Origin: Streptomyces lanatus
Lineage (GTDB): Bacteria; Actinomycetota; Actinomycetes; Streptomycetales; Streptomycetaceae
Assembly (NCBI RefSeq): GCF_014655715.1
Contig: NZ_BNBM01000028.1
Coordinates: forward strand, 1-64,000
Length of the DNA: 64,000 bases
Reading direction: 5' to 3'
Made by a program: the position numbers and the translations under genes. The notes under the pieces were generated by a model. The model was not told where the DNA came from and searched no databases. It saw nothing but the letters and a program-made list of their open reading frames with translations. Shown in pieces: positions 8,468 to 18,326 of the stretch; positions within the stretch are counted from its first letter, which is position 1; every line of letters starts with the position of its first letter.

Positions 8468-8497
8468 AGTCACATGATCAACAGCTTCTGTTAGGAC
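8468..8497. repeat. 30-bp direct repeat, copy 2
   Basis: Perfect copy of 26-55. It begins about 60 bp beyond the SSHVRA codons of the decayed IS5 transposase, at the boundary of the IS mosaic. This makes an insertion-sequence end or a target-associated sequence plausible. The two copies bracket 8.4 kb carrying nine genes or gene remnants. Confidence 0.85.
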
Positions 8498-8615
8498 GCC
8501 CGGAGGTGGAAGATCATGATGCGCGCTGTGTGGCACGCGGACGGCTGGTGGCCCGCCCCGCATCAAGTGAACCGTTCCGACGTCTTTGCCGCTCCGTTGT
8601 GGGCCAGCAGAGAGG

Positions 8616-8809
8616 ATGGGACACGTTCCCAAGAAGATTGACGCAGCCCTTCGTAGCCAGGCCGCGCGGTAGGTGACAGAGCACCGTTCGGAGTATTCCT
8701 CCGAGCGTGCGCTGCATGTCCAGGTTGCCGAGTCGCTCGGTGTCTCCCGGGAGTCCGTGCGGCGCTGGGTGATGCAGCACGAGATCGACGCTGGCCAGGT
8801 TGCTGGTGT
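8616..8809 (+). pseudogene. IS3 family OrfA remnant
   Basis: From ATG 8616 the frame encodes PKKIDAALRSQAAR, then a TAG stop at 8670 where intact relatives read through, then TEHRSEYSSERALHVQVAES and LGVSRESVRRWVMQHEIDAG. This is the helix-turn-helix protein of IS3-family elements. The C-terminal coiled coil and the OrfB transposase are missing; from about 8810 the sequence switches to an unrelated gene remnant. Confidence 0.72.
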
Positions 8810-9114
8810 GAGCACGTCTCCAAGGAAGTCGGCGGCGCCGTGGCGCAGGTACAGACAAGGCCCAACAACTGGTCAGCGGTCAACTTCATAGGCAGTTCCG
8901 GGACGACGGTGCCCCGACCGGCATCGAGGTCTCCACCGTCCGCCCGCGACAGGTGCTCGTGATCGGAAGCCTCAACGAGTTCACCGACGGCGGCGCGGCG
9001 AACCCCGAGAAGATGACTTCCTTCGAGCAGCACAGGCGATCCATCCAGGACGTCGAAGTCATCACGTTCGACGAGCTCTACGAACGAGCCTGCTTCATCG
9101 TGCAGGACAGATGA
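8810..9114 (+). pseudogene. C-terminal remnant of a Shedu-like (DUF4263) nuclease
   Basis: The 5' part reads EHVSKEVGGAVAQV. After a one-base frameshift near 8850 it continues as DKAQQLVSGQLHRQFRDDG, then RPRQVLVIGSLNEF, KMTSFEQHRRSIQDVEVITF and DELYERACFIVQDR before TGA at 9112. The ELSGAVAQV-, VIIG- and FE-x-x-R-x-x-L-x-x-VEI-x-TFDEL-like blocks correspond to the C-terminal half of DUF4263 proteins, the Shedu anti-phage nuclease family. The N-terminal part was replaced by the IS3 fragment. A terminator hairpin still follows. The family assignment is by recall of motif order. Confidence 0.6.
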
Positions 9115-9148
9115 AGCACGCCCGAACCGAGCCGGAGACTCCCGAGCT

Positions 9149-9186
9149 GAGAGCAGCCAGTCCGAACATCCCGGCTGGCTGCTCTC
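9149..9186 (+). terminator. Terminator after the Shedu-like remnant
   Basis: A perfect 12-bp inverted repeat, GAGAGCAGCCAG at 9149-9160 and CTGGCTGCTCTC at 9175-9186, with a 14-nt loop, 35 bp after the stop codon of the remnant. It looks like the original terminator of the lost gene. Confidence 0.7.
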
Positions 9187-9356
9187 CCCTCGCCAGCCGT
9201 CAGCGAGCGTCTCGGGCAATCCGCCGACCGACCGCGGCCCACGTCGGCTCAGTGCTTCTCTCGGGCACGGCTCCCGTCAGGCCATCGAGATGATCAACGG
9301 CCTCCCCAGTGATATAGCGAGCGGGATGACCTGCACGATCACCCGCAACCCGGACT

Positions 9357-9560
9357 TTGGAAACGACCCTGCCTCATGCCTCCCGCGTCGGGCGCGAGAA
9401 GACACCGCGGGAGAAGAACCACCTGCTCGTCCTGCCCGGCACGGAAGGCATGAGTGAGTACCGGGACCGGCGCTTCCATCTCATCGCCGCGCTCAAGGGC
9501 AGCCCTCTGATCATCTTCGTCGGCCTCGCCACGGGATGCCTCGCCGCCCTCCTCGCCTAA
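9357..9560 (+). CDS. Short hypothetical membrane peptide, doubtful
   Basis: A 67-residue frame ending in a hydrophobic segment (SPLIIFVGLATGCLAALLA). An internal ATG at 9450 would give a 36-residue peptide. There is no clear ribosome site and no family was recognised. Its last codons and stop overlap the left end of the IS5-type element at 9557, so the reading frame may have been truncated by that insertion. Confidence 0.25.
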   Translation: METTLPHASRVGREKTPREKNHLLVLPGTEGMSEYRDRRFHLIAALKGSPLIIFVGLATGCLAALLA

Positions 9561-10432
9561 AGCGTGTTGCACACGGCCGTGAGCTGGGCATCTCCCTTGT
9601 ATGGCTGCGGTTTAACGTGCCGAGCGGGTGTGGGTGGAGACTTCACGGGGCTGCGGGTGACGCAGTTTTCGGGACTGTTGAGGGTAGTGCGGGAGCGCGG
9701 CGGCAACGGCACCTTGCGGGGCCGGCCGTGGTCGCTGCCGCTGGCCGAGCGGGTGCTGATGGTGGCCGTGTACTAACGCACGAACCTGACCATGCGGCAG
9801 CTGGGCCCGTTGTTCGGCGTTTCTTCCTCCACCGTGTGCCGGGTCATCCAGCGGCTGGGACCGCTGCTTGCGCTCGAGCCCATAGCCCGTCCAGCTGATG
9901 CAGCCGACCGGTTGTGGATCGTGGACGGCACGCTGGTCCCGGTCCGCGACAGGCAGGTGGCTGCCTCCAGCCGCAACTACCGCTTCTCCGCGAACGTGCA
10001 GGTCATCGTGGACGCCTACACGCGTCTGGTGATCGCGGCAGCACGACCGGTGCCGGGCACCACCGCGGATGCGCATGCCTGGCGGACGTCCGGGCTGAGC
10101 GAACACTGCCAGGGCGTGACCATGCTCGGCGACGGCGCCTACCTCAACTGCGGCATGGCGGTCCCGCACCGCAAACGCCCGGGCCGGGCCCTGCTCCCGG
10201 GCGAGGAGGAGGACAATGCCGAGCATCGCAAGGTCCGTGCCCGCGTGGAGCATGTGATCGGCCGGATGAAGAACTACAAGATCCTTCGCGACTGCCGCCA
10301 GCACGGCGACGGCCTCCATCACGCGGTCCAGGCCGTCGCCCACATGCACAACCTCGCCCTCGCATCATGACCACAAGACCGCCATCACCGGCCCTGACCT
10401 GCTCGAATACGGCCTTGTGCAACGCGCTTTAG
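9557..10432 (+). mobile_element. IS5-type insertion sequence, 876 bp
   Basis: Bounded by 24-bp terminal inverted repeats at 9557-9580 and 10409-10432 that match at 22 of 24 positions (each outer end begins CTAAAGCG). The length and single transposase frame with a DDE_Tnp_4 domain fit a small IS5-group element. The outermost CTA/TAG bases are ambiguous between element and target duplication. The transposase has one in-frame stop, so the copy is probably immobile unless helped in trans or rescued by readthrough. Confidence 0.85.
9564..10370 (+). pseudogene. IS5-type transposase with one nonsense codon
   Basis: The first part (to TAA at 9774-9776) carries FSGLLRVVRERG and ends LPLAERVLMVAVY. 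The same frame resumes as RTNLTMRQLGPLFGVSSSTV and contains the DDE acids in WIVDGTLVPVRD and MLGDGAYLN, then the RARVEHVIGRMKNYKILRDC block. A single base change in the codon after VAVY (probably TAC to TAA) explains the break. The rest of the gene is intact, so inactivation looks recent. Confidence 0.8.
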
Positions 10433-10702
10433 GCACTGTCCCGCGCGTCATGGGCGGAGCCATAGCCCGGCGGCCCTTGCTGCCGCGCACCTTACGGTGG
10501 GCCCCGGAAGCACGCCGGTCCTGGAAGCGGAGGTGGTGATCCACTACGCGACGGTGCAACGTACATTTGCGCCTCGGGCAGCACCGTGAAGTCTCATTTG
10601 ACGAGGAATCAAGTCATCCCGTGAGCGCTGCGAAGTCACCCACGGGACGTGCTCACCTGGTGAACCGAGAGGCGGGATGCCGTGGCGTGGTTCGGGTGCC
10701 GG
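10433..10702. other. Intergenic region after the IS element
   Basis: About 270 bp with no supported gene. A short perfect palindrome TCACC-T-GGTGA occurs at 10653-10663, 40 bp past the methyltransferase stop; its role is unknown. Confidence 0.4.
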
Positions 10703-11839
10703 TCATGGTGTTGTGATCAGGCGCCATAGGGACGTGGTCTCGGCGCTTCGTGCCGTGTGGAGTGGGTCGGTGGCATCCTTGGAGCGTGGGTGCCGAGGCT
10801 TGGTGTCGATCTTGTCCACGACACGGAGCCGCGCTGCCTGGATGGCGTCGAGTAGCTGCTGACGTGTCCGGAGGCCGAGGCGCTCTGCCAAATCGGACAG
10901 GATGAGCCAGCCTTGCCCGCCCGGCCGGAGGTGGGCGGACAGTCCGGCGAGGAAGCTGTGGAGCATGGTGCTGTCCGGGTCGTAGACGCCTTGTTCGATG
11001 GGGCTGGTCGGGCGGGCGGGGAGCCAGGGCGGGTTGCATACGATCAGGTCGGCGCGGCCTTCGGGGAACAGGCCGGGGCCCGACACCTCGATACGGTCGG
11101 TCAGCGCGAGCCGGTGGGTGTTCTCCTTGGCGCAGGCCAGGGCGCGTGGGTTGATGTCGGTGGCCACGACGCGCTCGATACCGCGGTGGGCCAGGACCGC
11201 GGCGAGGACGCCGGTTCCCGTGCCGAGGTCGAATGCCGTACTGGTGGCGGGGCTGTGCCGCATCGCCGATGGCAGTGACGTGTGGGCGACCAGGTCGACG
11301 TACTCGCCTCTGACGGGTGCGAACACGCCGTAGTGGGGGTGGATTCGAGTGCCGAGCGCCGGCACGTCGATCCCTTTCAGACGCCACTGATGAGCGCCGA
11401 CCACTCCCAGCAGCTCCCGCAGAGCGACGGCCATGGGCCCCTTGGAGGGGCCATAGGCTTCCCGGCACGCCTGGCGGACGTCGGGAGCCCGGCGCAACGT
11501 CAAGGTGTGGTCATCGTCCAGCAGCACCAGGAGCTTTCCGAGGACACTGGCGCGGTGACTGCTGCTACGCCGGTGCAGGTGGAAGTTCTCGCTCGGGGAC
11601 GTGCTGGACCTGGGAGGCCTGCGGTCGATGCGGCGGCTCATCGCCTGCAGGAGTTGCCGGGCGTTGTGGAAGTCGCCTTGCCAGAGCAGAGCCGTTCCTT
11701 CGCAGGCCTGTCGGTAGGCGTCGTCGGCCTTCATCCGGTCGTCGGCGACGACGGTGCGCCGGGGAACGGGGGCGGCGTTCACGGAATGCCAACGGGCCGA
11801 CTGGTGGGTGTGGTTCTCGGTCCAGTGGATGGTGGACAC
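10703..11839 (-). CDS. Class I SAM-dependent methyltransferase
   Basis: Cytosolic methyltransferase with a Rossmann SAM site (FDLGTGTGVLAAVLAHRG), an acidic ribose contact (VVATDINPRAL) and the catalytic motif NPPW (VCNPPWLPARP). NPPW/NPPY enzymes modify amide or ring nitrogens in DNA, RNA or protein glutamine, so this is PrmC-like in mechanism; the substrate is unknown. About 378 residues, with a roughly 150-residue N-terminal region of unknown role. The GTG start at 11839 has GAGGAG 6 nt upstream; a second GTG directly before it is too close to the ribosome site. Confidence 0.82.
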   Translation of the reverse strand: MSTIHWTENHTHQSARWHSVNAAPVPRRTVVADDRMKADDAYRQACEGTALLWQGDFHNARQLLQAMSRRIDRRPPRSSTSPSENFHLHRRSSSHRASVLGKLLVLLDDDHTLTLRRAPDVRQACREAYGPSKGPMAVALRELLGVVGAHQWRLKGIDVPALGTRIHPHYGVFAPVRGEYVDLVAHTSLPSAMRHSPATSTAFDLGTGTGVLAAVLAHRGIERVVATDINPRALACAKENTHRLALTDRIEVSGPGLFPEGRADLIVCNPPWLPARPTSPIEQGVYDPDSTMLHSFLAGLSAHLRPGGQGWLILSDLAERLGLRTRQQLLDAIQAARLRVVDKIDTKPRHPRSKDATDPLHTARSAETTSLWRLITTP

Positions 11840-12182
11840 CACGTACTCCTCGTGGTCGAACGTGCGGGGACACGAAGAGCACTTCGACGAGGAGCAGGCT
11901 GAATCCACGCCTGTCCATGTGACAGGCGTGTGCGTTGAGGCAGGTGGCCGTTACCGCTCTCGCGTCGAAGCGCAGGAGCGGACGTCCCAGACAACCATGC
12001 CGAGCATCAGGGTGAGCCCTTTCGGAGGAGTAGCAGCAGGCTCGCACAGGTGCTGCCTGGCTGCCAAAGACACCCGTCAGGTCGTGATGAGGGCTCAGTG
12101 CGGGTGGGCTTCCGGGTACTCAGGCCGACGTTTTCCTTAACCGTTGGTGGAAGGAACGGCACGGCACCGCGTCCCTCGGCGC
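11840..12182. other. Intergenic region upstream of the methyltransferase
   Basis: About 340 bp between the gdhA stop and the methyltransferase start, both on the minus strand. It must contain the methyltransferase promoter. Open frames in it lack ribosome sites and family features. No hairpin terminator was found after gdhA. Confidence 0.45.
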
Positions 12183-13529
<1,347 letters not shown>

Positions 13530-13811
13530 GTGCGTGGTCTCTCTTCACTCAGGTGCGGGCCGGACGTATGCCGTCCGGATGCTCGGTTGATCGCGATGGC
13601 GGCGGACACCCACCACCACGCGTGAGCGCACCGAATTACTCACCGAGGCAGCGCTCCACAGCGCGGCCCGGACGCGAGGCGCGTGACGGTCTCGTCCACC
13701 GTGCGTCCGTTCTGGGTGATGTCGACGGTGGTGACGCTCACCATCAGCGCCAGGCCGTGATCGTCGATCCACCAGTTCGCCGTCGGATTGCGGATGCTCA
13801 GCAGGTTCAAT

Positions 13812-14000
13812 ATGCGCATGGACAACGTGTTGTGGAACAGATTGTCGGCCGAGGCTCAGCTGGAGATTGACAGCCTTGTTTCCGCTGGTCGCAATGTGCA
13901 GGCCATCGCGGCGATGCGGGAACACGTCGGTGTGCCGCAGCCTGAACTGCGTGAGTGCGTTGATCTTCTGTCGCAGCGGTCCGCCGCGCTGCGGGAGTAG
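13812..14000 (+). CDS. Small conserved-looking hypothetical protein
   Basis: About 62 residues beginning MRMDNVLWNRLSAEAQLEID and ending LLSQRSAALRE, helical and leucine/alanine-rich with no membrane segment. The amino-acid composition and the pattern REHVGVPQPELRECVDLL look like a genuine small Streptomyces protein, but no function is known to me. AGGTT lies five to six bases before the ATG at 13812; ATG 13818 is an alternative. It is oriented opposite to gdhA. Confidence 0.55.
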   Translation: MRMDNVLWNRLSAEAQLEIDSLVSAGRNVQAIAAMREHVGVPQPELRECVDLLSQRSAALRE

Positions 14001-14561
14001 ATGATGAGGCCGTACGCCGTGCGGTTGATCATCTATTGCACCAGTTTGGGTTGAGTCGCGGGGCGGCACCGGCTCATGAGGTCGATTGAGTTGGCCGAAG
14101 AGCCCGTCCTTCCACCAGGCGGTCACCGCTCCCGTCGCGGCGGCCCAGAGTCACTAGCCGACTCCGCTCGTCAACCTGTCGAATCTCCAGCAGGGCATGT
14201 CCGGTCACCACGCGAGCCCGGATTCGGTTCAGCAGGGCACCCTCGTCAATGACAGCGCGGGTGCGGTTCTCGTCGATGCCGAGAACGTACGGCAGGGCAT
14301 CCCCCTGGTGCTCCTCAGCCCGCATAACGTCAACCGTGACCACTTCATCAACCGTGGCTAGGCGCATACCGGCTGGGCACGGACGGGCGCCGTGTGGCGT
14401 CGACCGCGCCGCTGGCGAACGCCCAATGCGTGGGGCAGGGCGCTGCGGTCGTGTTGTTCGAACACGACGCGCAGTACGCCGACCGCAGGTCACCGGATCG
14501 AAGGCTTGGCGACTGGAGGTGGCATCGCCGCATCCGCAGCAGCGCAGCAGGGACTGATGCC
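14001..14561. other. 560-bp region without a confident gene
   Basis: Several frames are open on both strands at about 14074-14380. The minus-strand frame starting MRLATVDEVVTVDV and an antisense plus-strand frame ending in HNVNRDHFINRG both look partly coding, and I could not decide between them. Neither has a clear ribosome site or known family. A decayed gene is possible. Confidence 0.4.
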
Positions 14562-15344
14562 TCAGCCGGTGGTCGCGGACAGCAGTAGGCGGGCAATCCG
14601 ACCAGGATCGTCGGACATGGGTGAGTGCCCGCAGCCGTTCAGCCGGACATGGCGGGCTCCGGGCAGGAGCGAAGCCGCGCGGCGGGCCTGGTACCGGGGT
14701 GTCAGGAAGTCCCGGGTGCCCCAGGCGACCGTGACGGGGACGCCGGGGGTGAAGCCGGTCAGCCGGTAGGCGCGGGCTGCCCGGCGTGTGGCTTCGAAGC
14801 CGGGTGAGCGGGTCAGGGTGCGCAGGGCGCCGTCGGCTGCCTGCGACGTCATCTGCCAGGGACGCGCGACGAGTTGCCAGAAGGCGAGTGTGCGGCCCAG
14901 CGGGCTGCCGGTCACCCGCGCCGTGCGGTGGCCGAGGGTCTGCGCGATCGTGCGCGCCATCCGGAGCGATCCGAGAGCGTAGGCGGCCTCGGGGCCGGTC
15001 CACAGGCCGATCGGCGACAGGGCAACGGCGCTGCCGACCGCCCCGGCCCGGGCGAGTTCGAGTGCGACGGCCCCGCCGAGTGAGTTGCCAACGGTGGACG
15101 GGCGCGTCAGGCCGGCCGTGGAGAACCACTCGGCGATCTCGGCGGCCAGTGCCTGGACGGTGGGCGTGGTGCCGCCCGGTAGCGGTGGGCTGTCGCCGAA
15201 TCCCGGCAGGTCGACGGCCACCACCTCGCGTTCATGGGTCAGCAGGTCGATGACGGGCGCCCAGCCCTCCCGGTCCAGCTGCCGGATCACCACTAGGGTC
15301 GGCCCCGTGCCGCGGCGGCTGCTGGCGAGCTGGATATCCGGCAT
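14562..15344 (-). CDS. Alpha/beta-fold hydrolase
   Basis: Cytosolic serine-type hydrolase of unknown substrate. The nucleophile elbow is GNSLGG, the acid lies in WGTRDFLTPRY and the base in NGCGHSPMSDDP, all in the expected order in 260 residues. The strand-3 oxyanion motif HG, normally followed by a glycine, is replaced by VVIRQLDREG, which is unusual for the family. It stands alone on the minus strand with more than 450 bp upstream free of genes. Confidence 0.85.
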   Translation of the reverse strand: MPDIQLASSRRGTGPTLVVIRQLDREGWAPVIDLLTHEREVVAVDLPGFGDSPPLPGGTTPTVQALAAEIAEWFSTAGLTRPSTVGNSLGGAVALELARAGAVGSAVALSPIGLWTGPEAAYALGSLRMARTIAQTLGHRTARVTGSPLGRTLAFWQLVARPWQMTSQAADGALRTLTRSPGFEATRRAARAYRLTGFTPGVPVTVAWGTRDFLTPRYQARRAASLLPGARHVRLNGCGHSPMSDDPGRIARLLLSATTG

Positions 15345-15813
15345 ATGCGAACTATATGGTCATATCCAGTGGTCGCACGAGACTGATCGGGTCCTCCGCG
15401 CGGCGGCGAGACGCGGGCCCGCGGGTGCGGAGGTGCGCCGGGCGCCTTTTTGTGTCAACGCGGGATCTCCACCCGAGCGCAGCCATGTTTCAGCAGGTCA
15501 GCGAATTCCGTCGGTTCCTCGTACCGACGGAGCGGTGCTCCTGGATCTGAGCAGGTCGTTCCGGGAGCTACGGCCACCGCGCTCGGCTCGGGCCAGAAGT
15601 TCACTCAGGTCTTCCGGTAGTCGTGGCCATGTCCTGGCGGAACGGATCGCCGGAGAGTGCCCGCCGGGATCAGGACGGTACCGAGATCCGTCTCGGTACC
15701 GTCTCCGCGACGACGCTCACCCTTTGACCCGCCCCACGGGCACGGAAGACAGCGGACGGCTGGCCGAGAAGGCCATCCAGCCGTGCGATCCGCCAGGCGG
15801 TAGGTTGCCCGTC
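15345..15813. other. Intergenic region with one hairpin
   Basis: About 470 bp between divergent genes. Frames here lack family features. It contains the 12-bp inverted repeat at 15674-15703 described separately and should hold promoters for the hydrolase (left edge) and the acetyltransferase (right edge). Confidence 0.45.
15674..15703. promoter_or_regulatory. Isolated perfect inverted repeat
   Basis: GACGGTACCGAG at 15674-15685 and CTCGGTACCGTC at 15692-15703 form a perfect 12-bp stem with a 6-nt loop. No gene ends just before it on either strand, so it is either a terminator left from a lost gene or an operator upstream of the acetyltransferase. Confidence 0.45.
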
Positions 15814-16362
15814 ATGACCGAACTCGGGCCCACCGCCTGGCCACCTGCCCCGATAAGGACCGACCGGCTCGTGCTCCGCGAGTCCGAGGCCCGCGACCGC
15901 GCGGCGTTCATCGAACTCTTCGCCTCGCCGGAAGTGGGCACCTACGTCGGTGGCCCTCGACCCCGCGATGAGCTTGAGCGCTCGGTGCCCGAGCTGCCTG
16001 GGCGGCGCCCCGGCCTCTTCGTGATCGATCTTGCCGGAGCGATGATCGGCATGATCACGTTCGATCAGCGCGACGCAGAGCGGCCGGGTCGTGTCCGTCC
16101 GGATGCCGGGGAGGCCGAGCTCGGCTACCTGTTCCTGCCGGAGGCGTGGGGATTCGGGTACGCCGCCGAGGCGTGCACGGCAGCACTCGGCTGGTTCGCC
16201 GACGCACGTCCCGGCGAGCCGGTGGTGCTCTGCACCCAGACCGCCAACGACCGCGCGATGCGCCTCGCCGCGAAACTGGGCTTCACCGAGGTGGAGCGAT
16301 TCGAGGAGTACGGCGCCGAGCAGTGGTTCGGCGTGTGGTCCTCGGCCACGCCGACGGTGTAG
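15814..16362 (+). CDS. GNAT family N-acetyltransferase (RimJ/RimL-like)
   Basis: Transfers acetyl from acetyl-CoA to an amine on a protein N-terminus or small molecule; the substrate is unknown. It has the RTDRLVLRESEARDRAAFIE start typical of the RimJ/RimL subgroup, the acetyl-CoA pyrophosphate loop region PEAWGFGYAAEA, and NDRAMRLAAKLGFTEVERFE near the C-terminus. 182 residues is normal. GGTAGG lies about nine bases before the ATG. Its 3' half overlaps, on the opposite strand, the extended frame of the I36-like gene. Confidence 0.88.
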   Translation: MTELGPTAWPPAPIRTDRLVLRESEARDRAAFIELFASPEVGTYVGGPRPRDELERSVPELPGRRPGLFVIDLAGAMIGMITFDQRDAERPGRVRPDAGEAELGYLFLPEAWGFGYAAEACTAALGWFADARPGEPVVLCTQTANDRAMRLAAKLGFTEVERFEEYGAEQWFGVWSSATPTV

Positions 16363-16688
16363 CTGTTGATGATCAGGCCGGTGCAGTTGGCGCCGTTGTA
16401 TCCGAAGCACAGCCGGGCCTTCGCGCCCGAGTGCTGGTTGTTGAAGACCCACTTCTTGCCGTACTGGTTGTTCAGGTTGTGGGCGCCGTACTCGTAACAG
16501 CGGTGGCTGGGCTTGCCGGCGTTCCAGTCGGCCTCGTTCTGGTACATACAGACGTAGCCGAGCTTGCAGCCCGCGTAGTCCCCCTGCGGCGCTGCCTGTA
16601 CACCGGCCTGCGCGGTCGCGGCGGTGGCGGCGAGAGTCCCGGTGGCCAGCGCCAGGGCCACGGCGGTCCGCTTGATCTTCTTGAGCAT
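16125..16688 (-). CDS. Secreted peptidase-inhibitor I36-like protein with run-on C-terminus
   Basis: The signal peptide MLKKIKRTAVALALATGTLA is followed by an AxA cleavage region and a small cysteine-rich beta domain (GYVCMYQNEADWNAG, then FNNQHSGAKARLCFGYNGAN), the Streptomyces I36 or beta/gamma-crystallin-like secreted family. Such proteins are usually about 110-130 residues. Here the domain ends near INSYTVGV and the frame then runs 238 bp antisense through the acetyltransferase gene, giving 187 residues. The native 3' end has probably been lost, so the last 70 or so residues are unlikely to be ancestral. Confidence 0.7.
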   Translation of the reverse strand: MLKKIKRTAVALALATGTLAATAATAQAGVQAAPQGDYAGCKLGYVCMYQNEADWNAGKPSHRCYEYGAHNLNNQYGKKWVFNNQHSGAKARLCFGYNGANCTGLIINSYTVGVAEDHTPNHCSAPYSSNRSTSVKPSFAARRIARSLAVWVQSTTGSPGRASANQPSAAVHASAAYPNPHASGRNR

Positions 16689-16807
16689 CGTTTCCCCCTT
16701 TCGGTCCCGTGTGGCGTGAACCTCGCAGGTGCGAGGTTGACTCGTCGGCTCCCTGACGGCTCAGTGACGAGGGCGCACACCGTTGTTGAACCCTTGCAAC
16801 TCCCCAC

Positions 16808-18326
16808 CTAGCCGGGCTGTTGGGCCGCGAGGCGTCGGCTGTGCCGGTGGAAGAGGACAGCCTTGGTGATCGCCTGGAGGAAATTGGCGCAGATCAAGGC
16901 GGACCACAGGCCGGTGAGCCCAGCCGCGTCGGCCACCGGGACAGCGCTCAGGCAGAGCAGGCCGAAGAAGACGGCGGTCGAGACCAGGCTGGGGAAGGTC
17001 CGCTTCAGTCCGAGCATGCCGAAGCCGGCGATCGCTTGAAGGGCGTCCGTGAGCACGACGGCGAACACCAGCGGGAGCTGTTCCTCCAACTGCGGCCTGA
17101 GTGATGGGTCGTTACTGAAGAGGGGGACGATCCAGTGGCCGAAGACCACGAGGACCAGGCCAAGGGTGCCGACGCCGCACAGAGCGACGCCACCGCCGGC
17201 GAGGACGCTGCGGCGCGCCTCGGCACCATCGGCGTCGCGTGCCGCGCCCGCCACGACGGGGACGGTCGCCTGTCCGATCGCCACTGCGAGGGTGTAGATC
17301 AGGTTGACCAGGGTCTCGGACACGCCGTGCACGGCGGCCTGTTCCGTGCCCAGTCGGGCTGCGGCGAACGTCAGCACGCCGAGGACCACGAACTTGATCA
17401 ACACGGTTCCGGCGAGCGGGATACCGACCCGGGCCAGCCGGAACACCTGCGGGAGGTCGGGACGGCCAGGGCGCAGGGACCGGCCGGCCAGCACGGGCAG
17501 CCGGTGCAGGGCCAGTTGGGCCCGGCAGGTGGTGACGAGGCTGGACACCAGCAATGGCGATGCCCGCGCCGTTCAGGCCCATGGCCGGTAGCGGGCCGGT
17601 GCCCGCGATGAGCCCGACGGACAGCAGCACTGCGACCGCGGTGCCGACGAGTCCGGCCCGCATGACGAGCTTGCCCTGGCCCAGGGCGACCAAGACGGAG
17701 ACCGCGGAGGCACCCACCGACGTCGACAGCACGGCAATGGCCAACAGGTAGGGGAACAGCCTGAGTTGATCGAGCGTGGACTCGGAGACGCCGGTTGCCC
17801 GTCCGATCACCGGGACCCCGGCCACAGCGAGGGCGCCGAGCACACCGACGATGAAGCCCAACCACATGCCGTTGCGGACCAGGGGTGCCATGCCGTCGGG
17901 GTCGCCCTCGTATCGGCTGACGTACGGCATGACGCCGCGCAGAGCGCCGGTGACCGCGGCAGTGGCCGGGCTGTAGACCGCGATGGTCACGGCGAACGCG
18001 GCGAGCGAGGACGTCGCGTGTCTGCCGAGCAGAGCGGTGTCCACCAGGGCTCCGGCGGACGAGGCGACCATGGTGAGGTAGAGGGGCAGTGCGTTTGTGC
18101 CGATGCGGATGAAGGGGGTCTTTCGCCGCTCGGTCGTGGTGGTTTCGGTCGTGGGACTTCCTGTGGGCTCGGCCCCAGGGGCTGGCGTCTGCTGCGCATG
18201 CTGCGGTGCAGCGCCACCCGTATCACCACGCTTGCTCAGGCCGTCCTCGCCTCTGTTGACGGTCAACTCGTCCCCCGCCCCTCCGTGTTCAGCTAATCCC
18301 CCAGTGTGGCGTTCCTTCTGTCGCAC
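16808..18326 (-). pseudogene. MATE family efflux transporter, frameshifted
   Basis: Multidrug and toxin extrusion transporter. The first frame (from 18326) has a disordered N-terminus, then helices beginning TNALPLYLTMVASSAGALVD and continuing to PAMGLNGAGIAIA. The second frame resumes as LLVSSLVTTCRAQLALHRLP and carries the remaining helices to 16808. One extra base near 17555 separates the halves; removing it restores about 505 residues. Both halves keep good codon usage, so this is a recent mutation or a sequencing error. Confidence 0.75.
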
